Assembly: GCF_016652235.1 (NCBI RefSeq)
Contig: NZ_JAEPKU010000011.1
Span: 1-59,114, forward strand
Length of the DNA stretch: 59,114 nt
Source: Dysgonomonas sp. Marseille-P4677
GTDB lineage: Bacteria > Bacteroidota > Bacteroidia > Bacteroidales > Dysgonomonadaceae
Reading direction: 5' to 3'
Position 1 is the first letter of the stretch, and each line of letters opens with the position of its first letter. The notes below the pieces were generated by a model. It saw nothing but the letters and a program-made list of their open reading frames with translations. It did not search any database and was not told the DNA's origin. The position numbers were made by a program, and so were the translations under genes. This document shows, piece by piece, positions 37,183 through 45,636 of the stretch.

Positions 37183-37782
37183 ATGCTACAATTAACCTTA
37201 TACCCTGATCTTATAGAAGCCGGATGTGACGAAGCAGGACGCGGATGCCTTGCCGGACCAGTATTTGCCGCAGCTGTCATCTTACCACAAAATTTTGAAT
37301 GTGAAGCACTCAATGACTCGAAGCAACTGAGTGAAAAGGAAAGATATACTTTACGCCCATTCATAGAAGATCATGCTATTGCTTGGGCTGTAGGAATAGT
37401 AGACCATAAGGAAATAGACAAAATAAATATACTCAATGCATCCTTCCTTGCTATGCAAAGAGCTGTAGCAGCACTAAAAACACGTCCCCAACATTTATTA
37501 ATAGATGGTAATCGTTTTCGTAAATATGAAGATATTCCTCATACATGCGTGGTAAAGGGTGATGGAAAGCTACTACCTATAGCTGCAGCTTCTGTTTTAG
37601 CAAAAACTTATCGTGATGATTATATGATGGGATTACATAATGAATATCCTATATACGACTGGAACCACAATAAGGGATATCCGACAAAAAAACACAGAGA
37701 AGCCATAAAAGAACATGGAATCACTCCATATCATAGATTAAGCTTTAACTTGGAAGAGAAACAATTGAAACTCGATTTTTAA
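37183..37782 (+). CDS. rnhB: Ribonuclease HII
   Basis: Endonuclease of 199 residues that removes RNA primers and single misincorporated ribonucleotides from RNA-DNA hybrids. The signature [21 protein letters not shown] carries the catalytic Asp-Glu pair near residue 16, with LLIDGNRF and the Asp-rich AKTYRDDYM further on. Length is typical. Its stop shares the four bases TTAA (37779-37782) with the stop of the convergent DUF4468 gene. Confidence 0.96.
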   Translation: MLQLTLYPDLIEAGCDEAGRGCLAGPVFAAAVILPQNFECEALNDSKQLSEKERYTLRPFIEDHAIAWAVGIVDHKEIDKINILNASFLAMQRAVAALKTRPQHLLIDGNRFRKYEDIPHTCVVKGDGKLLPIAAASVLAKTYRDDYMMGLHNEYPIYDWNHNKGYPTKKHREAIKEHGITPYHRLSFNLEEKQLKLDF

Positions 37783-38351
37783 TAACCAAACTTACGTTCA
37801 AAATCCTCAGCTATTTGATTTAGGAAAAACAATGTACTTTTTCGTGTATTTACCCTAAATTCTTTCAAGTTGTCATCAACTTCGATTGCTTTGTCTGTTA
37901 TAAAATCTTCGGCTCTTATCACCCGGGGCAACAATTTGTCATTCTTGGCATTTTCATAGAGATACGATATGCCTGTTATCTCAAGGACACACTTATCCTG
38001 AAAAATAAAACCGTTTATACGATATCTCATAATCATTTTTTCGCGCACACCTTTACTATTTGCAGGTAGGAGCAATTCAATCCTAGACTTTGCTATAAAT
38101 TCTTTATTTTGAGTGTCATGACGTACACTAGAAATGAACGGATCTTTTCCGTAATTAATAATTGCCCAATCTTTTAGAATCTTATAATTTGCATCTTGCG
38201 AAACACTATTTTTTGAAGCGATCTCTTTCAAAAAAGTCACCTTGCCTTCAATTTCTGAAACCTCCACAAAACTATCACCTTGTCTTACAACCTGTGCAAA
38301 ACCAGCAATAGGAAACAAAATGAAAACAATATACAATAGGTATTTTTTCAT
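37779..38351 (-). CDS. DUF4468 (TBP-like fold) exported protein
   Basis: Exported protein of 190 residues with a signal peptide (about 1-20, ending AGFAQ). The core matches the DUF4468 family with a predicted TBP-like fold ([19 protein letters not shown] and [19 protein letters not shown]). No function is known. Its stop overlaps that of rnhB. A TATATTTG -7 box lies 22 bases upstream, with TTTG 16 bases beyond it. Confidence 0.85.
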   Translation of the reverse strand: MKKYLLYIVFILFPIAGFAQVVRQGDSFVEVSEIEGKVTFLKEIASKNSVSQDANYKILKDWAIINYGKDPFISSVRHDTQNKEFIAKSRIELLLPANSKGVREKMIMRYRINGFIFQDKCVLEITGISYLYENAKNDKLLPRVIRAEDFITDKAIEVDDNLKEFRVNTRKSTLFFLNQIAEDFERKFGY

Positions 38352-38373
38352 AGTTTTAACTATTTGTGTAATG

Positions 38374-38401
38374 CAAATATATAAATATATCTAAAAACAA
38401 A
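38374..38401 (-). promoter_or_regulatory. Promoter of the DUF4468 gene
   Basis: Minus strand: TTTG (38398-38401), 16-base spacer, TATATTTG (38374-38381), 22 bases before the ATG. The boxes match consensus; the spacer is shorter than usual. Confidence 0.5.
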
Positions 38402-38475
38402 AAACGGCAACCTATTTTATTTCTTTAACAATAGAAAAAGTAACTTATAAATATACGGTACATATACGATAAGAA

Positions 38476-38506
38476 ATCCTCCTTACATTATGAATATAAG
38501 GAGGAT
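38476..38506 (-). terminator. Terminator after the acyltransferase gene
   Basis: ATCCTCCTTA (38476-38485) and TAAGGAGGAT (38497-38506) form a ten-base stem with an 11-base loop; on the minus strand it is followed by TTCTTATCG. It lies 28 bases beyond the stop of the 38535 gene and ends the lrp-side minus-strand run. Confidence 0.75.
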
Positions 38507-38534
38507 ATATATACTTAGAGTCAATGTTTTTTAT

Positions 38535-39686
38535 TTATACACTCTCTGTTGCTTTTAGATAATTGGTTAGTGTATTTGAATACATTTCCAACATTTTGTC
38601 TAATACAAAGTCATGATCAATATAATCTAAATCTATTTTCACTATCTGCTTCTCTAAATAATTTTTAAAATCATCCAGTTGCTGATCAGTATATTTATCT
38701 CTAAAGCGAGTTTCTTTATAATAAAGATCATGAGCGATATAATTACAAGGAAATATTTCGTAATTCGCATGAATCTCCTTATCTATTATTTTTGCTGCTA
38801 ATTCGGGCTGTAATCGTTTATCCGGTTCAGTAATCTTATCCAGCTCGGAATTTATACACTTACCAAAACGGAAAACTACATTACCTTTTTGCCCCAAAAT
38901 ACCTATCTCCATGTTTAAAAGATCATCTCTTTGTGTCTTCTTGAAATCCGGATCGTCACGTTTCTGTTGAAACTCCTTCGCTTTCAGGTAATCACATGGA
39001 TCATACTCATAGGAAATAGAGAGTGGTATAAGATTAAGTTCTTTTAAACTCTCTAAAAAAGACTTATCTTCCGGATAAAGAGCCAACATCTTCAACAAAC
39101 TGTCTTGGGTTCTGTCATCTGCATTCTTCGCTCGTCCTTCACGTTGAGCAATCCAAACAGATTCTCCTTTTTCTCGAATTGCATAATGAATATATTCAGA
39201 CAGATGTTTAGAAGCAACTAATCTTTCCTTTATAGAAAGGCCACGTCTTACAATAAAACTCTTATTCAATCTCACCAACTTATCTATCCATGGATGAATA
39301 AGCAAGTTATCTCCTATAGCAATTTCAGTTGTATCGAATCCTTGTTTATACCGTAAAATATTCAAGAGTCCCGCATCTAATACAATATCTCTGTGGTTGG
39401 ATAAAAATAGATGCTCTACCGAAGTGTCGATATTATCCCAGTTATCTCCCTTTATACTTGTAGCCACCTTTGTTCCCAACATTGTCACTACAGGATATAT
39501 CATTTCAGCCTGAAACTGGCCTTTAGTTTTGTATCTGGACATTTCAGCTGAAAATTCATCCCAATTAATATTTGGGATTATATATTTCACAGCATGTTGA
39601 AATCCGGGATCTATAAGTATTTCCTGAATTGCTTCTCCTACCTCATGATCGTAAAGAGGTGCTATGTCATCAAATTTGCTACTCAT
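38535..39686 (-). CDS. PlsC-like acyltransferase
   Basis: Protein of 383 residues from the ATG at 39686; a five-codon longer start at 39701 would overlap the ddl stop by four bases and is also possible. The acyltransferase box reads SNHRDIVLD, in which the His-to-Asp spacing is five residues, not the usual four, and REGRAKNADDRTQ corresponds to the EGTRS block. It should acylate glycerol-3-phosphate, lysophospholipid or a related acceptor. It lies directly behind ddl in a PASTA-rluD-ddl-acyltransferase run, an order I associate with Bacteroidales. Confidence 0.8.
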   Translation of the reverse strand: MSSKFDDIAPLYDHEVGEAIQEILIDPGFQHAVKYIIPNINWDEFSAEMSRYKTKGQFQAEMIYPVVTMLGTKVATSIKGDNWDNIDTSVEHLFLSNHRDIVLDAGLLNILRYKQGFDTTEIAIGDNLLIHPWIDKLVRLNKSFIVRRGLSIKERLVASKHLSEYIHYAIREKGESVWIAQREGRAKNADDRTQDSLLKMLALYPEDKSFLESLKELNLIPLSISYEYDPCDYLKAKEFQQKRDDPDFKKTQRDDLLNMEIGILGQKGNVVFRFGKCINSELDKITEPDKRLQPELAAKIIDKEIHANYEIFPCNYIAHDLYYKETRFRDKYTDQQLDDFKNYLEKQIVKIDLDYIDHDFVLDKMLEMYSNTLTNYLKATESV

Positions 39687-39697
39687 GGTATATAAAT

Positions 39698-40681
39698 TCA
39701 AATGGCGTTAAATTCGTTTTCAATAATTTCAGTCAGTACTTCTTTTATATCCAAACCTGCAGCAGCTATTTGCTGTGGTATAAAACTGGTTTGAGTCATT
39801 CCTGGTACAGTATTGACCTCTAATAGGAAAGGTTGATTATCAGAAATAATAAAATCTACCCTGATTAGACCTTTCGCTCCAACCAGATCATATACCTTAC
39901 GGGTTAGTCTTTGTATTTCATCTGTCATCTCTCCCGATATACGGGCTGGGGTTATCTCTTCAACTTGCCCCTCATACTTGGCCTCATAATCAAAGAACTC
40001 ATTTGGAGTTACAACCTCTGTTATAGGAAACACAACCTCTTTGTCCTTTGTTTTATAACAGCCACATGTTACTTCACGCCCACTTATAAAGCTTTCGATA
40101 ATAACATCCGGTGTTTCACCAAATGCTGCATCAATAGCTTGTTGTAGTTGATCTACCGCCTTTACTTTAGTTGTGGCAAAACTCGAGCCTCCTGTATTTG
40201 GTTTTACAAAAAGAGGAAACTTCAGTTTTTCTTCAATACCTCTTAAATTATATTTCGTATCCTTATTCAAATATAGGGAATCTGCGACTCTTATGCCAAA
40301 GTTTTTAAGAAAATTATTACAAATAAACTTATTCATTGTTAATGCAGATGCCATCATTCCACATGTAGAATAAGGTATCCCCAACATATCGAAGTATCCT
40401 TGTAAACGCCCGTCTTCACCGGGAGTCCCATGAATAATGATATACGCAAAATCGAAATATATTCTCTGATCGGATATAGGACATATATAGCTGAAGTCAT
40501 TCTTATCAACTGTATACACATACCCTCCTACTTCTACAGTCCATTTTTCCTTTGTTATTCTGATCTTGTAGATATTGTATTTTTCTTCATCCAAAAAAGA
40601 ACAGATGCCAGCCATACTTTTAGCCGATACAACTATTTCGGAGGAATACCCACCCCATACAACGGCAATGTTTCGTTTCAT
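39698..40681 (-). CDS. ddl: D-alanine--D-alanine ligase
   Basis: ATP-grasp ligase of 327 residues making the D-Ala-D-Ala dipeptide for peptidoglycan. Marks are WGGYSSEIVVS at the N-terminus, HGTPGEDGRLQGYFDMLGIPY (substrate binding), FVKPNTGGSSFAT (ATP loop) and the metal-site EVNTVPGMT near the C-terminus. It lies between rluD (20 bases) and the acyltransferase gene and should be co-transcribed with both. Confidence 0.96.
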   Translation of the reverse strand: MKRNIAVVWGGYSSEIVVSAKSMAGICSFLDEEKYNIYKIRITKEKWTVEVGGYVYTVDKNDFSYICPISDQRIYFDFAYIIIHGTPGEDGRLQGYFDMLGIPYSTCGMMASALTMNKFICNNFLKNFGIRVADSLYLNKDTKYNLRGIEEKLKFPLFVKPNTGGSSFATTKVKAVDQLQQAIDAAFGETPDVIIESFISGREVTCGCYKTKDKEVVFPITEVVTPNEFFDYEAKYEGQVEEITPARISGEMTDEIQRLTRKVYDLVGAKGLIRVDFIISDNQPFLLEVNTVPGMTQTSFIPQQIAAAGLDIKEVLTEIIENEFNAI

Positions 40682-40701
40682 TACTTTATACCTGTATATT
40701 A

Positions 40702-41769
40702 TTAAACTTCCCTATTAGCAATATATCCTCGCCATTTTTCTAACAATTGTATCATATCTCCCGGTATCGGGGCTTCAAACATGAGTTCTTCTCCTGTGCG
40801 AGGTTGAATAAAACCAAGAGTTTGAGCATGCAAAGCCTGACGCGGACATATATTAAAGCAGTTCTGTACAAATTGCTTATACTTCGTAAAATTAGTACCT
40901 CTCAACACCTCATCTCCTCCATAACGAGCATCGTTAAATAGAGTATGGCCTATATACTTCATATGCACGCGTATCTGATGTGTTCGGCCCGTTTCCAGTT
41001 TACACTGAATTAATGAAACATAACCTAATCGCTCCAACACTTTATAGTGCGTTACGGCTGTTTTGCCATGTTCTCCATCTTTGAAGACAGTCATCAACAT
41101 ACGATCTTTGAGATCACGACCTATATTACCTTCTATACGTCCTTCATCTGCTTCCACAGCCCCCCATACTAGCGCAACATATTGGCGTTTGGTGGTCTTA
41201 TTGAAAAATTGAGCTGAAAGATGAGCCTTCGCATAAGCATTCTTCGCTACTACAATAAGCCCCGATGTATCTTTATCTATACGGTGCACTATACCCAAAC
41301 GAGGGTCTTTGGCATCATATTCCGGTGTATCTTTAAGCAAATAAGCTATTGCATTTACCATTGTCCCTTGGTAGTTTCCAAATCCGGGATGGACAACGAG
41401 CCCCGGAGGTTTATTTATCACCATTAGATCCTCATCCTCATAAACGACATCTAATGGTATATTTTCAGGTATAATTTCAAGTTCACGTGGTGGGCGATTC
41501 ATAACCACCGACACCACATCTAACGGTTTGATTTTGTAGTTTGACTTTACAGGGGTGTCATTTACCAAAATGCATCCAGCCTCTGCCGCTTGCTGTATCC
41601 TGTTTCGCGACACACCCACTATGTGCATAGACAAATATTTGTCTATCCGAATCAGTCCCTGTCCTTTATCAGCAACAAACCGATAATGCTCATAAAGCTG
41701 GTTATCTTGCTCTTCTCCAAACTCGTCCTCGGGAAGATCAATTATATCGTCAATAGAATTATCTGTCAT
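40702..41769 (-). CDS. rluD: Large-subunit pseudouridine synthase RluD-type
   Basis: RluA-family pseudouridine synthase of 355 residues with an N-terminal S4 RNA-binding domain (about 35-95) and the catalytic motif HRIDKDTSGLIVVAKN carrying the nucleophilic Asp. The C-terminal HQIRVHMKYIGHTLFNDARYGG and PRQALHAQTLGF are typical. It probably modifies 23S rRNA helix 69 (RluD), although RluC-type specificity cannot be excluded. Its start shares one base with the stop of the PASTA gene. Confidence 0.92.
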   Translation of the reverse strand: MTDNSIDDIIDLPEDEFGEEQDNQLYEHYRFVADKGQGLIRIDKYLSMHIVGVSRNRIQQAAEAGCILVNDTPVKSNYKIKPLDVVSVVMNRPPRELEIIPENIPLDVVYEDEDLMVINKPPGLVVHPGFGNYQGTMVNAIAYLLKDTPEYDAKDPRLGIVHRIDKDTSGLIVVAKNAYAKAHLSAQFFNKTTKRQYVALVWGAVEADEGRIEGNIGRDLKDRMLMTVFKDGEHGKTAVTHYKVLERLGYVSLIQCKLETGRTHQIRVHMKYIGHTLFNDARYGGDEVLRGTNFTKYKQFVQNCFNICPRQALHAQTLGFIQPRTGEELMFEAPIPGDMIQLLEKWRGYIANREV

Positions 41770-42383
41770 TATTCGAAGAAAGATTCATCAATTTTAGCAT
41801 CTTGTTCCTGTATACTGTCTTGATAAGACTCACCGCCTGCACCAACAGTCATACGTAAAGTCGCACCCTTAGGTACTTTTTGATTTGATGACAACTCCTT
41901 ACCTTTATATGATATGGAAATAACTATACCGGCATATGCCGATGGCACCTCGTCTATTATTATTTTATCAAAACCTAACGAATTAAGCTGTGCTTCTGCT
42001 TGGCGTCGGGAGTAGTCTTTCAGTTCAGGTATAGCCACCATTTGTATTCCTTTTGCCTGTATGGTTAGAAAGATTGTACGCCCTTCTTTTACTTTCGATT
42101 GTTCTTTTGGCGTCTGCTCAATTACAGCGCCTGGCACACCACCTGTAACAAATATAGAATCAACAATTTCACACTCTAAAGTTGCAGATTTTAGTATTCC
42201 TCGTGCCTCTTCGACTTGTAGACCTTTTACCCCTGGAACAGTAACAGATTCATCATGTTTAGTATAGATATTCAATATAAAGAGAACGACTGCAACCAAA
42301 ACCAAGGAAACAGCAATCATCAACAATATATTCTTTATATATATATTCGATAAAAGTCTCAATACAACATTTTTTTTCTCCAT
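41769..42383 (-). CDS. PASTA-domain membrane protein
   Basis: Bitopic protein of 204 residues: cytoplasmic N-terminus, one transmembrane helix (about 20-41) and an extracytoplasmic part with two to three PASTA domains (VTVPGVKGLQVEEARGIL, MVAIPELKDYSRRQAEAQL and a shorter third ending VGAGG). There is no kinase or transpeptidase domain, unlike PASTA proteins of Gram-positives, so it may sense or bind peptidoglycan precursors. I use the ATG at 42383; the longer frame needs a TTG. The gene shares a minus-strand operon with rluD and ddl. Confidence 0.88.
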   Translation of the reverse strand: MEKKNVVLRLLSNIYIKNILLMIAVSLVLVAVVLFILNIYTKHDESVTVPGVKGLQVEEARGILKSATLECEIVDSIFVTGGVPGAVIEQTPKEQSKVKEGRTIFLTIQAKGIQMVAIPELKDYSRRQAEAQLNSLGFDKIIIDEVPSAYAGIVISISYKGKELSSNQKVPKGATLRMTVGAGGESYQDSIQEQDAKIDESFFE

Positions 42384-42455
42384 ATATAATTCTCTAAGCA
42401 AATATAGCTGCAAAAATATTAAAAAAATACGGCTTTACCCCCTTTTACCTTACAT

Positions 42456-42478
42456 ATTTATCTTTATTAAAGATAAAT
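42456..42478. other. AT-rich perfect inverted repeat before the PASTA operon
   Basis: ATTTATCTTTA (42456-42466) and TAAAGATAAAT (42468-42478) are mirror arms around one base. It lies between the lrp terminator and the PASTA ATG, so it may be an operator or part of the promoter. On the minus strand the arm contains TATCTTTA, one base off the -7 consensus. Confidence 0.4.
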
Positions 42479-42481
42479 GAA

Positions 42482-42512
42482 AAAGGATAGCCCTCACTGA
42501 GAACTATCCTTT
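42482..42512 (-). terminator. Terminator of the Lrp-family gene
   Basis: AAAGGATAG and CTATCCTTT form a nine-base stem with a 13-base loop; on the minus strand the stem is followed by TTTTCATTTATCTTT. It lies 27 bases after the regulator stop. Confidence 0.8.
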
Positions 42513-42539
42513 CTATAATTAATAAGTTAAATCAATTTA

Positions 42540-43004
42540 TCATTCAGATTTAGATATTGGAATTTGACGCTTAACCCCTTGACTAAGAGAAATCATAGTC
42601 TCAGTAGCTACAACACCAGGAATATCTTGTATCTTATTATTAAGCAAATCCATTAAATGCTCATTATCTCTGGCATACAACTTAATAAGAATTGTATAAG
42701 GACCTGTTGTAAAGTGCGATTCTACTATTTCTGGAATTTTATCCAATTCAGGTATTACAGTCTTGTACATAGAACCTCTTTCCAACTTTACTCCTATATA
42801 GGTACATGTATTATACCCTAAAACTTTTGGGTTAACGAAATAGCCGGAACCAACTATAACGTCCATCTCAATCATGCGTTGTACTCTCTGATGGATAGCT
42901 GCACGAGAGACGCCACATTCCAGAGCTACATCTTTGAATGGGATCCTCGCATTCTGAGATATAATCTCCAGTATCTTCTTATCAAGTTTATCAATCTTTT
43001 GCAT
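42540..43004 (-). CDS. Lrp/AsnC-family transcriptional regulator
   Basis: DNA-binding regulator of 154 residues. The N-terminal winged helix-turn-helix reads LDKKILEIISQNARIPFKDVALECGVSRAAIHQRVQRM, and the C-terminal RAM ligand-binding domain spans about 70-145. Such proteins respond to amino acids and bind as octamers. It is a stand-alone gene with its own promoter (TATATTTG at 43034-43041) and terminator. The targets cannot be seen from the neighbourhood. Confidence 0.94.
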   Translation of the reverse strand: MQKIDKLDKKILEIISQNARIPFKDVALECGVSRAAIHQRVQRMIEMDVIVGSGYFVNPKVLGYNTCTYIGVKLERGSMYKTVIPELDKIPEIVESHFTTGPYTILIKLYARDNEHLMDLLNNKIQDIPGVVATETMISLSQGVKRQIPISKSE

Positions 43005-43033
43005 AAAATGAGCTTTTTATTGTTATTTTATTT

Positions 43034-43041
43034 CAAATATA
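43034..43041 (-). promoter_or_regulatory. -7 element of the lrp-type gene
   Basis: TATATTTG on the minus strand matches TAnnTTTG, 29 bases before the ATG; CTTG lies 18 bases upstream of it as a near-match to the -33 box. Confidence 0.6.
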
Positions 43042-43140
43042 AGATATTTTTCACAAAAACAAGCCTTTTTGCTCAAAATTCCATACTGATGATACCATAA
43101 CATTATCTAAAACATATATTTTAACTTATTGTCTTTACAA

Positions 43141-44157
43141 TTATTTTCCCTCTATTCCTATCAATTCGATATCGAAGATAAGAGTTGAAAAAGGTTTGAT
43201 TGTACCTCTATCCTGAGCTCCATATGCTAGATCGTACGGAATATAAACAGTCCACTTAGAACCTACAGGCATCAATTGAAGAACCTCTGTCCAACCTTTA
43301 ATCACCGCACTTACATTAAATGTAGATGGCTCTTTTCTTTCTACAGAACTGTCAAATACTGTTCCATCAAGTAAAGTACCGTGGTAATGAACTTTAACTA
43401 CATCAGATGCAGACGGCTTAGGACCGTTACCTTCTTTTACAATTTTATATTGTAGCCCGTCAGGCAATGTAACAACACCGTCTTTTGCTTTATTCTCATC
43501 CAGGAATTTTTGTCCAGCTTCAATTTGAGGAGCATATTGCTTTTTCAATTCCTCTTCTTGTCTTGCTTGAGCCTTTGCCTGCACTTCCTGCATTTTAACA
43601 TTGAATAATGTAGCAGGGTCTGTTACAACAAATTTTCCTTTCTTCATTGCTGTCGCCATAGCTGATAAGAAAGCATTATTATTAATTTTCTCTTTCGACT
43701 CAGCACCATACATTTGAGAAATCAGATTAGGGAACATTTGTTTCGAAATTTGTCCTCCAACTGATACACCTGCATAATAAGCAGATTTGGATTCCGGTGC
43801 ATCTAAACTTTCTTTCAAACCTTTCAGGAATTCCGAAATATTTCTTTCATTAGCCTTTACAGTAGAATCCATCTTATGTTTCATCTCTTTTTCAAGAGAT
43901 GCTTTTTTCACAGCATCTTGTTCAGCTTCGATCTGTCTCATATAAGACGGCCTGATACCTGTAGTATCACTTACTACGCCTAATTGTTGTAAGTGCATAG
44001 AAAGACCTTGATCATAAAGACTAGCACCGAAAGCATAAGAAATAGTATCAATCTCTGTCTTCAATGAAGCGTCTGTAGAAACGCCCCCTCCACAAGATGT
44101 AAGCAAGGCTCCGACTGCAACAAAAGCGCCAAGAGCAACAACTTGAATTTTTTTCAT
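43141..44157 (-). CDS. FKBP-type peptidyl-prolyl isomerase lipoprotein
   Basis: Envelope isomerase of 338 residues with a lipobox Cys22 (LLTSCGGG). It has a long N-terminal dimerisation domain (about 30-220, helical, ending QEEELKKQYAPQIEAGQKFLDENK) and a C-terminal FKBP domain (about 225-337) with VKVHYHGTLLDGTVFDSSVERKEPSTF and WTVYIPYDLAYG. It should assist folding of exported proteins, like FkpA. It is preceded by a shorter cytoplasmic paralogue 23 bases upstream in the same unit. Confidence 0.93.
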   Translation of the reverse strand: MKKIQVVALGAFVAVGALLTSCGGGVSTDASLKTEIDTISYAFGASLYDQGLSMHLQQLGVVSDTTGIRPSYMRQIEAEQDAVKKASLEKEMKHKMDSTVKANERNISEFLKGLKESLDAPESKSAYYAGVSVGGQISKQMFPNLISQMYGAESKEKINNNAFLSAMATAMKKGKFVVTDPATLFNVKMQEVQAKAQARQEEELKKQYAPQIEAGQKFLDENKAKDGVVTLPDGLQYKIVKEGNGPKPSASDVVKVHYHGTLLDGTVFDSSVERKEPSTFNVSAVIKGWTEVLQLMPVGSKWTVYIPYDLAYGAQDRGTIKPFSTLIFDIELIGIEGK

Positions 44158-44180
44158 GTTTTAATTACGTAATTTATATA

Positions 44181-44765
44181 TTAAACAATATCTAAAATTT
44201 CGACTTCAAAAACTAATGTAGAATTAGGCTCGATAGCTTGTCCTGCCCCTGCCGGACCATAAGCTAAATTAGACGGTATAAATAATTTCCATTTAGAGCC
44301 AGTTGGCATCAACTGAAGAGCTTCCACCCATCCCGGAATCACTTGATTTACTCCAAATGTAGCCGGCTGACCTCGTTCTACAGAACTATCAAATACTGTT
44401 CCATCGATAAGAGTACCATGATAGTGACATTTTACCTGATCGGTAGCTTTAGGTTTAGCCCCATTTCCTTCTTTTAATATTTCATATTGAAGGCCGCTTG
44501 GTAATGTTACTACCCCCGGTCTTTTTCCATTTATTGCTAAAAACTCTTCTCCGGCTTTCATATTCACTTCTAATCTATCTTCCTGAAGTTTAGAAAAGTA
44601 ATCGTTCATTACCTCTTTTGCCTCATCATAAGACATATCCAGAGGAGATTCGTTTATAACATCTTTCATACCTTTTAGGAAAGCGTCAAAATCAACTTTT
44701 TTAATACCTGAACTTAGGAAGTTATTTCCAATACTTAATCCCAGAGCGTAACTGATTTTATCCAT
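44181..44765 (-). CDS. FKBP-type peptidyl-prolyl isomerase, short form
   Basis: Isomerase of 194 residues from the ATG at 44765; the 12 codons before it have no homology signal. It has a short N-terminal dimerisation segment (MDKISYALGLSIGNNF) and an FKBP domain (about 90-194) with VKCHYHGTLIDGTVFDSSVERGQPATF and WKLFIPSNLAYG. No signal peptide or lipobox is seen, so it is probably cytoplasmic. It is a paralogue of the next gene and shares its operon; divergent from the sirtuin gene. Confidence 0.92.
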   Translation of the reverse strand: MDKISYALGLSIGNNFLSSGIKKVDFDAFLKGMKDVINESPLDMSYDEAKEVMNDYFSKLQEDRLEVNMKAGEEFLAINGKRPGVVTLPSGLQYEILKEGNGAKPKATDQVKCHYHGTLIDGTVFDSSVERGQPATFGVNQVIPGWVEALQLMPTGSKWKLFIPSNLAYGPAGAGQAIEPNSTLVFEVEILDIV

Positions 44766-44851
44766 ATATAATCTTTCTTTTTTGTCAACCCTGTAAATCA
44801 AGCTGATAGATATCAGGAAACAAAGGCTAACTGTTTATTTAATTTTGCCAA

Positions 44852-44859
44852 CAAAAGTA
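44852..44859 (-). promoter_or_regulatory. -7 element of the FKBP operon
   Basis: TACTTTTG on the minus strand, 86 bases before the start at 44765. No TTTG at -33, so moderate support. Confidence 0.45.
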
Positions 44860-44902
44860 ACTCTTTTCATTATACTTTTATGAATTTTAGGCTTTAAAAA
44901 AC

Positions 44903-44910
44903 TATATTTG
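44903..44910 (+). promoter_or_regulatory. -7 element of the sirtuin operon
   Basis: TATATTTG matches TAnnTTTG and lies 30 bases before the sirtuin ATG. The -33 region reads TTTTA, close to TTTG. Confidence 0.6.
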
Positions 44911-44940
44911 TATATTATACTTACATTTTTTTAATATTTA

Positions 44941-45636
44941 ATGAAACATATCGTCGTTTTAACCGGTGCCGGCATGAGTGCAGAAAGTGGGATTGCTACT
45001 TTCAGAGATTCAGGCGGATTGTGGGAACAGCACGCTATAGAGGATGTGGCTACTCCCGAAGGATTCCAACGTAATCCTCAGTTAGTACTAGATTTTTATA
45101 ATGAAAGACGAAAGGCCGCATTTGGAGCAAAGCCAAATAAAGGGCATATAGGCCTGGCAGAGATGGAATCTGACTACAAAATATCCATTATAACCCAGAA
45201 TGTAGACAACTTGCATGAACGTGCAGGCAGTACGAACGTAATACATCTTCATGGAGAATTAAACAAAGTCCGTTCTACTGCCGATCCATCTTTAATATAT
45301 ACACTCACTTCCGACAAACCTGAAATAAATATAGGAGATAAGTGCGAAAAAGGGTCTCAACTACGCCCTCATATAGTATGGTTTGGAGAAGCTGTACCGA
45401 TGATAGAAAAAGCGGCTGAAATTACACAGCAGGCTGATATATTAGTAGTCATAGGTACATCTCTTAATGTATACCCTGCTGCTGGATTAATTAATTATAC
45501 TAAACAGAATACACCTATCTATCTTATAGACCCTAAAGAAGTAAAAACAAATATAAAGAGTATACATTTCATTCAGAAAGGGGCCTCTGAAGGTGTTGAA
45601 GAGTTAAGGGAAATACTTAAATTAAAATATTCATGA
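44941..45636 (+). CDS. cobB: Sir2-family NAD-dependent protein deacylase
   Basis: Class III (CobB/SIRT5-like) sirtuin of 231 residues. Motifs are TGAGMSAESGIATFRDSGGLW (NAD site), TQNVDNLHERAG with the catalytic His supplied by LHGEL, RPHIVWFGEAVP and VIGTSLNVYPAAGL. The zinc-binding cysteines common in the family are largely absent; only one Cys (KCEKGSQLRP) is seen, as in several bacterial short forms. A Tyr/Arg pair typical of desuccinylases may be present in FYNERRKAA. Its stop overlaps the next ATG (ATGA). Confidence 0.93.
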   Translation: MKHIVVLTGAGMSAESGIATFRDSGGLWEQHAIEDVATPEGFQRNPQLVLDFYNERRKAAFGAKPNKGHIGLAEMESDYKISIITQNVDNLHERAGSTNVIHLHGELNKVRSTADPSLIYTLTSDKPEINIGDKCEKGSQLRPHIVWFGEAVPMIEKAAEITQQADILVVIGTSLNVYPAAGLINYTKQNTPIYLIDPKEVKTNIKSIHFIQKGASEGVEELREILKLKYS

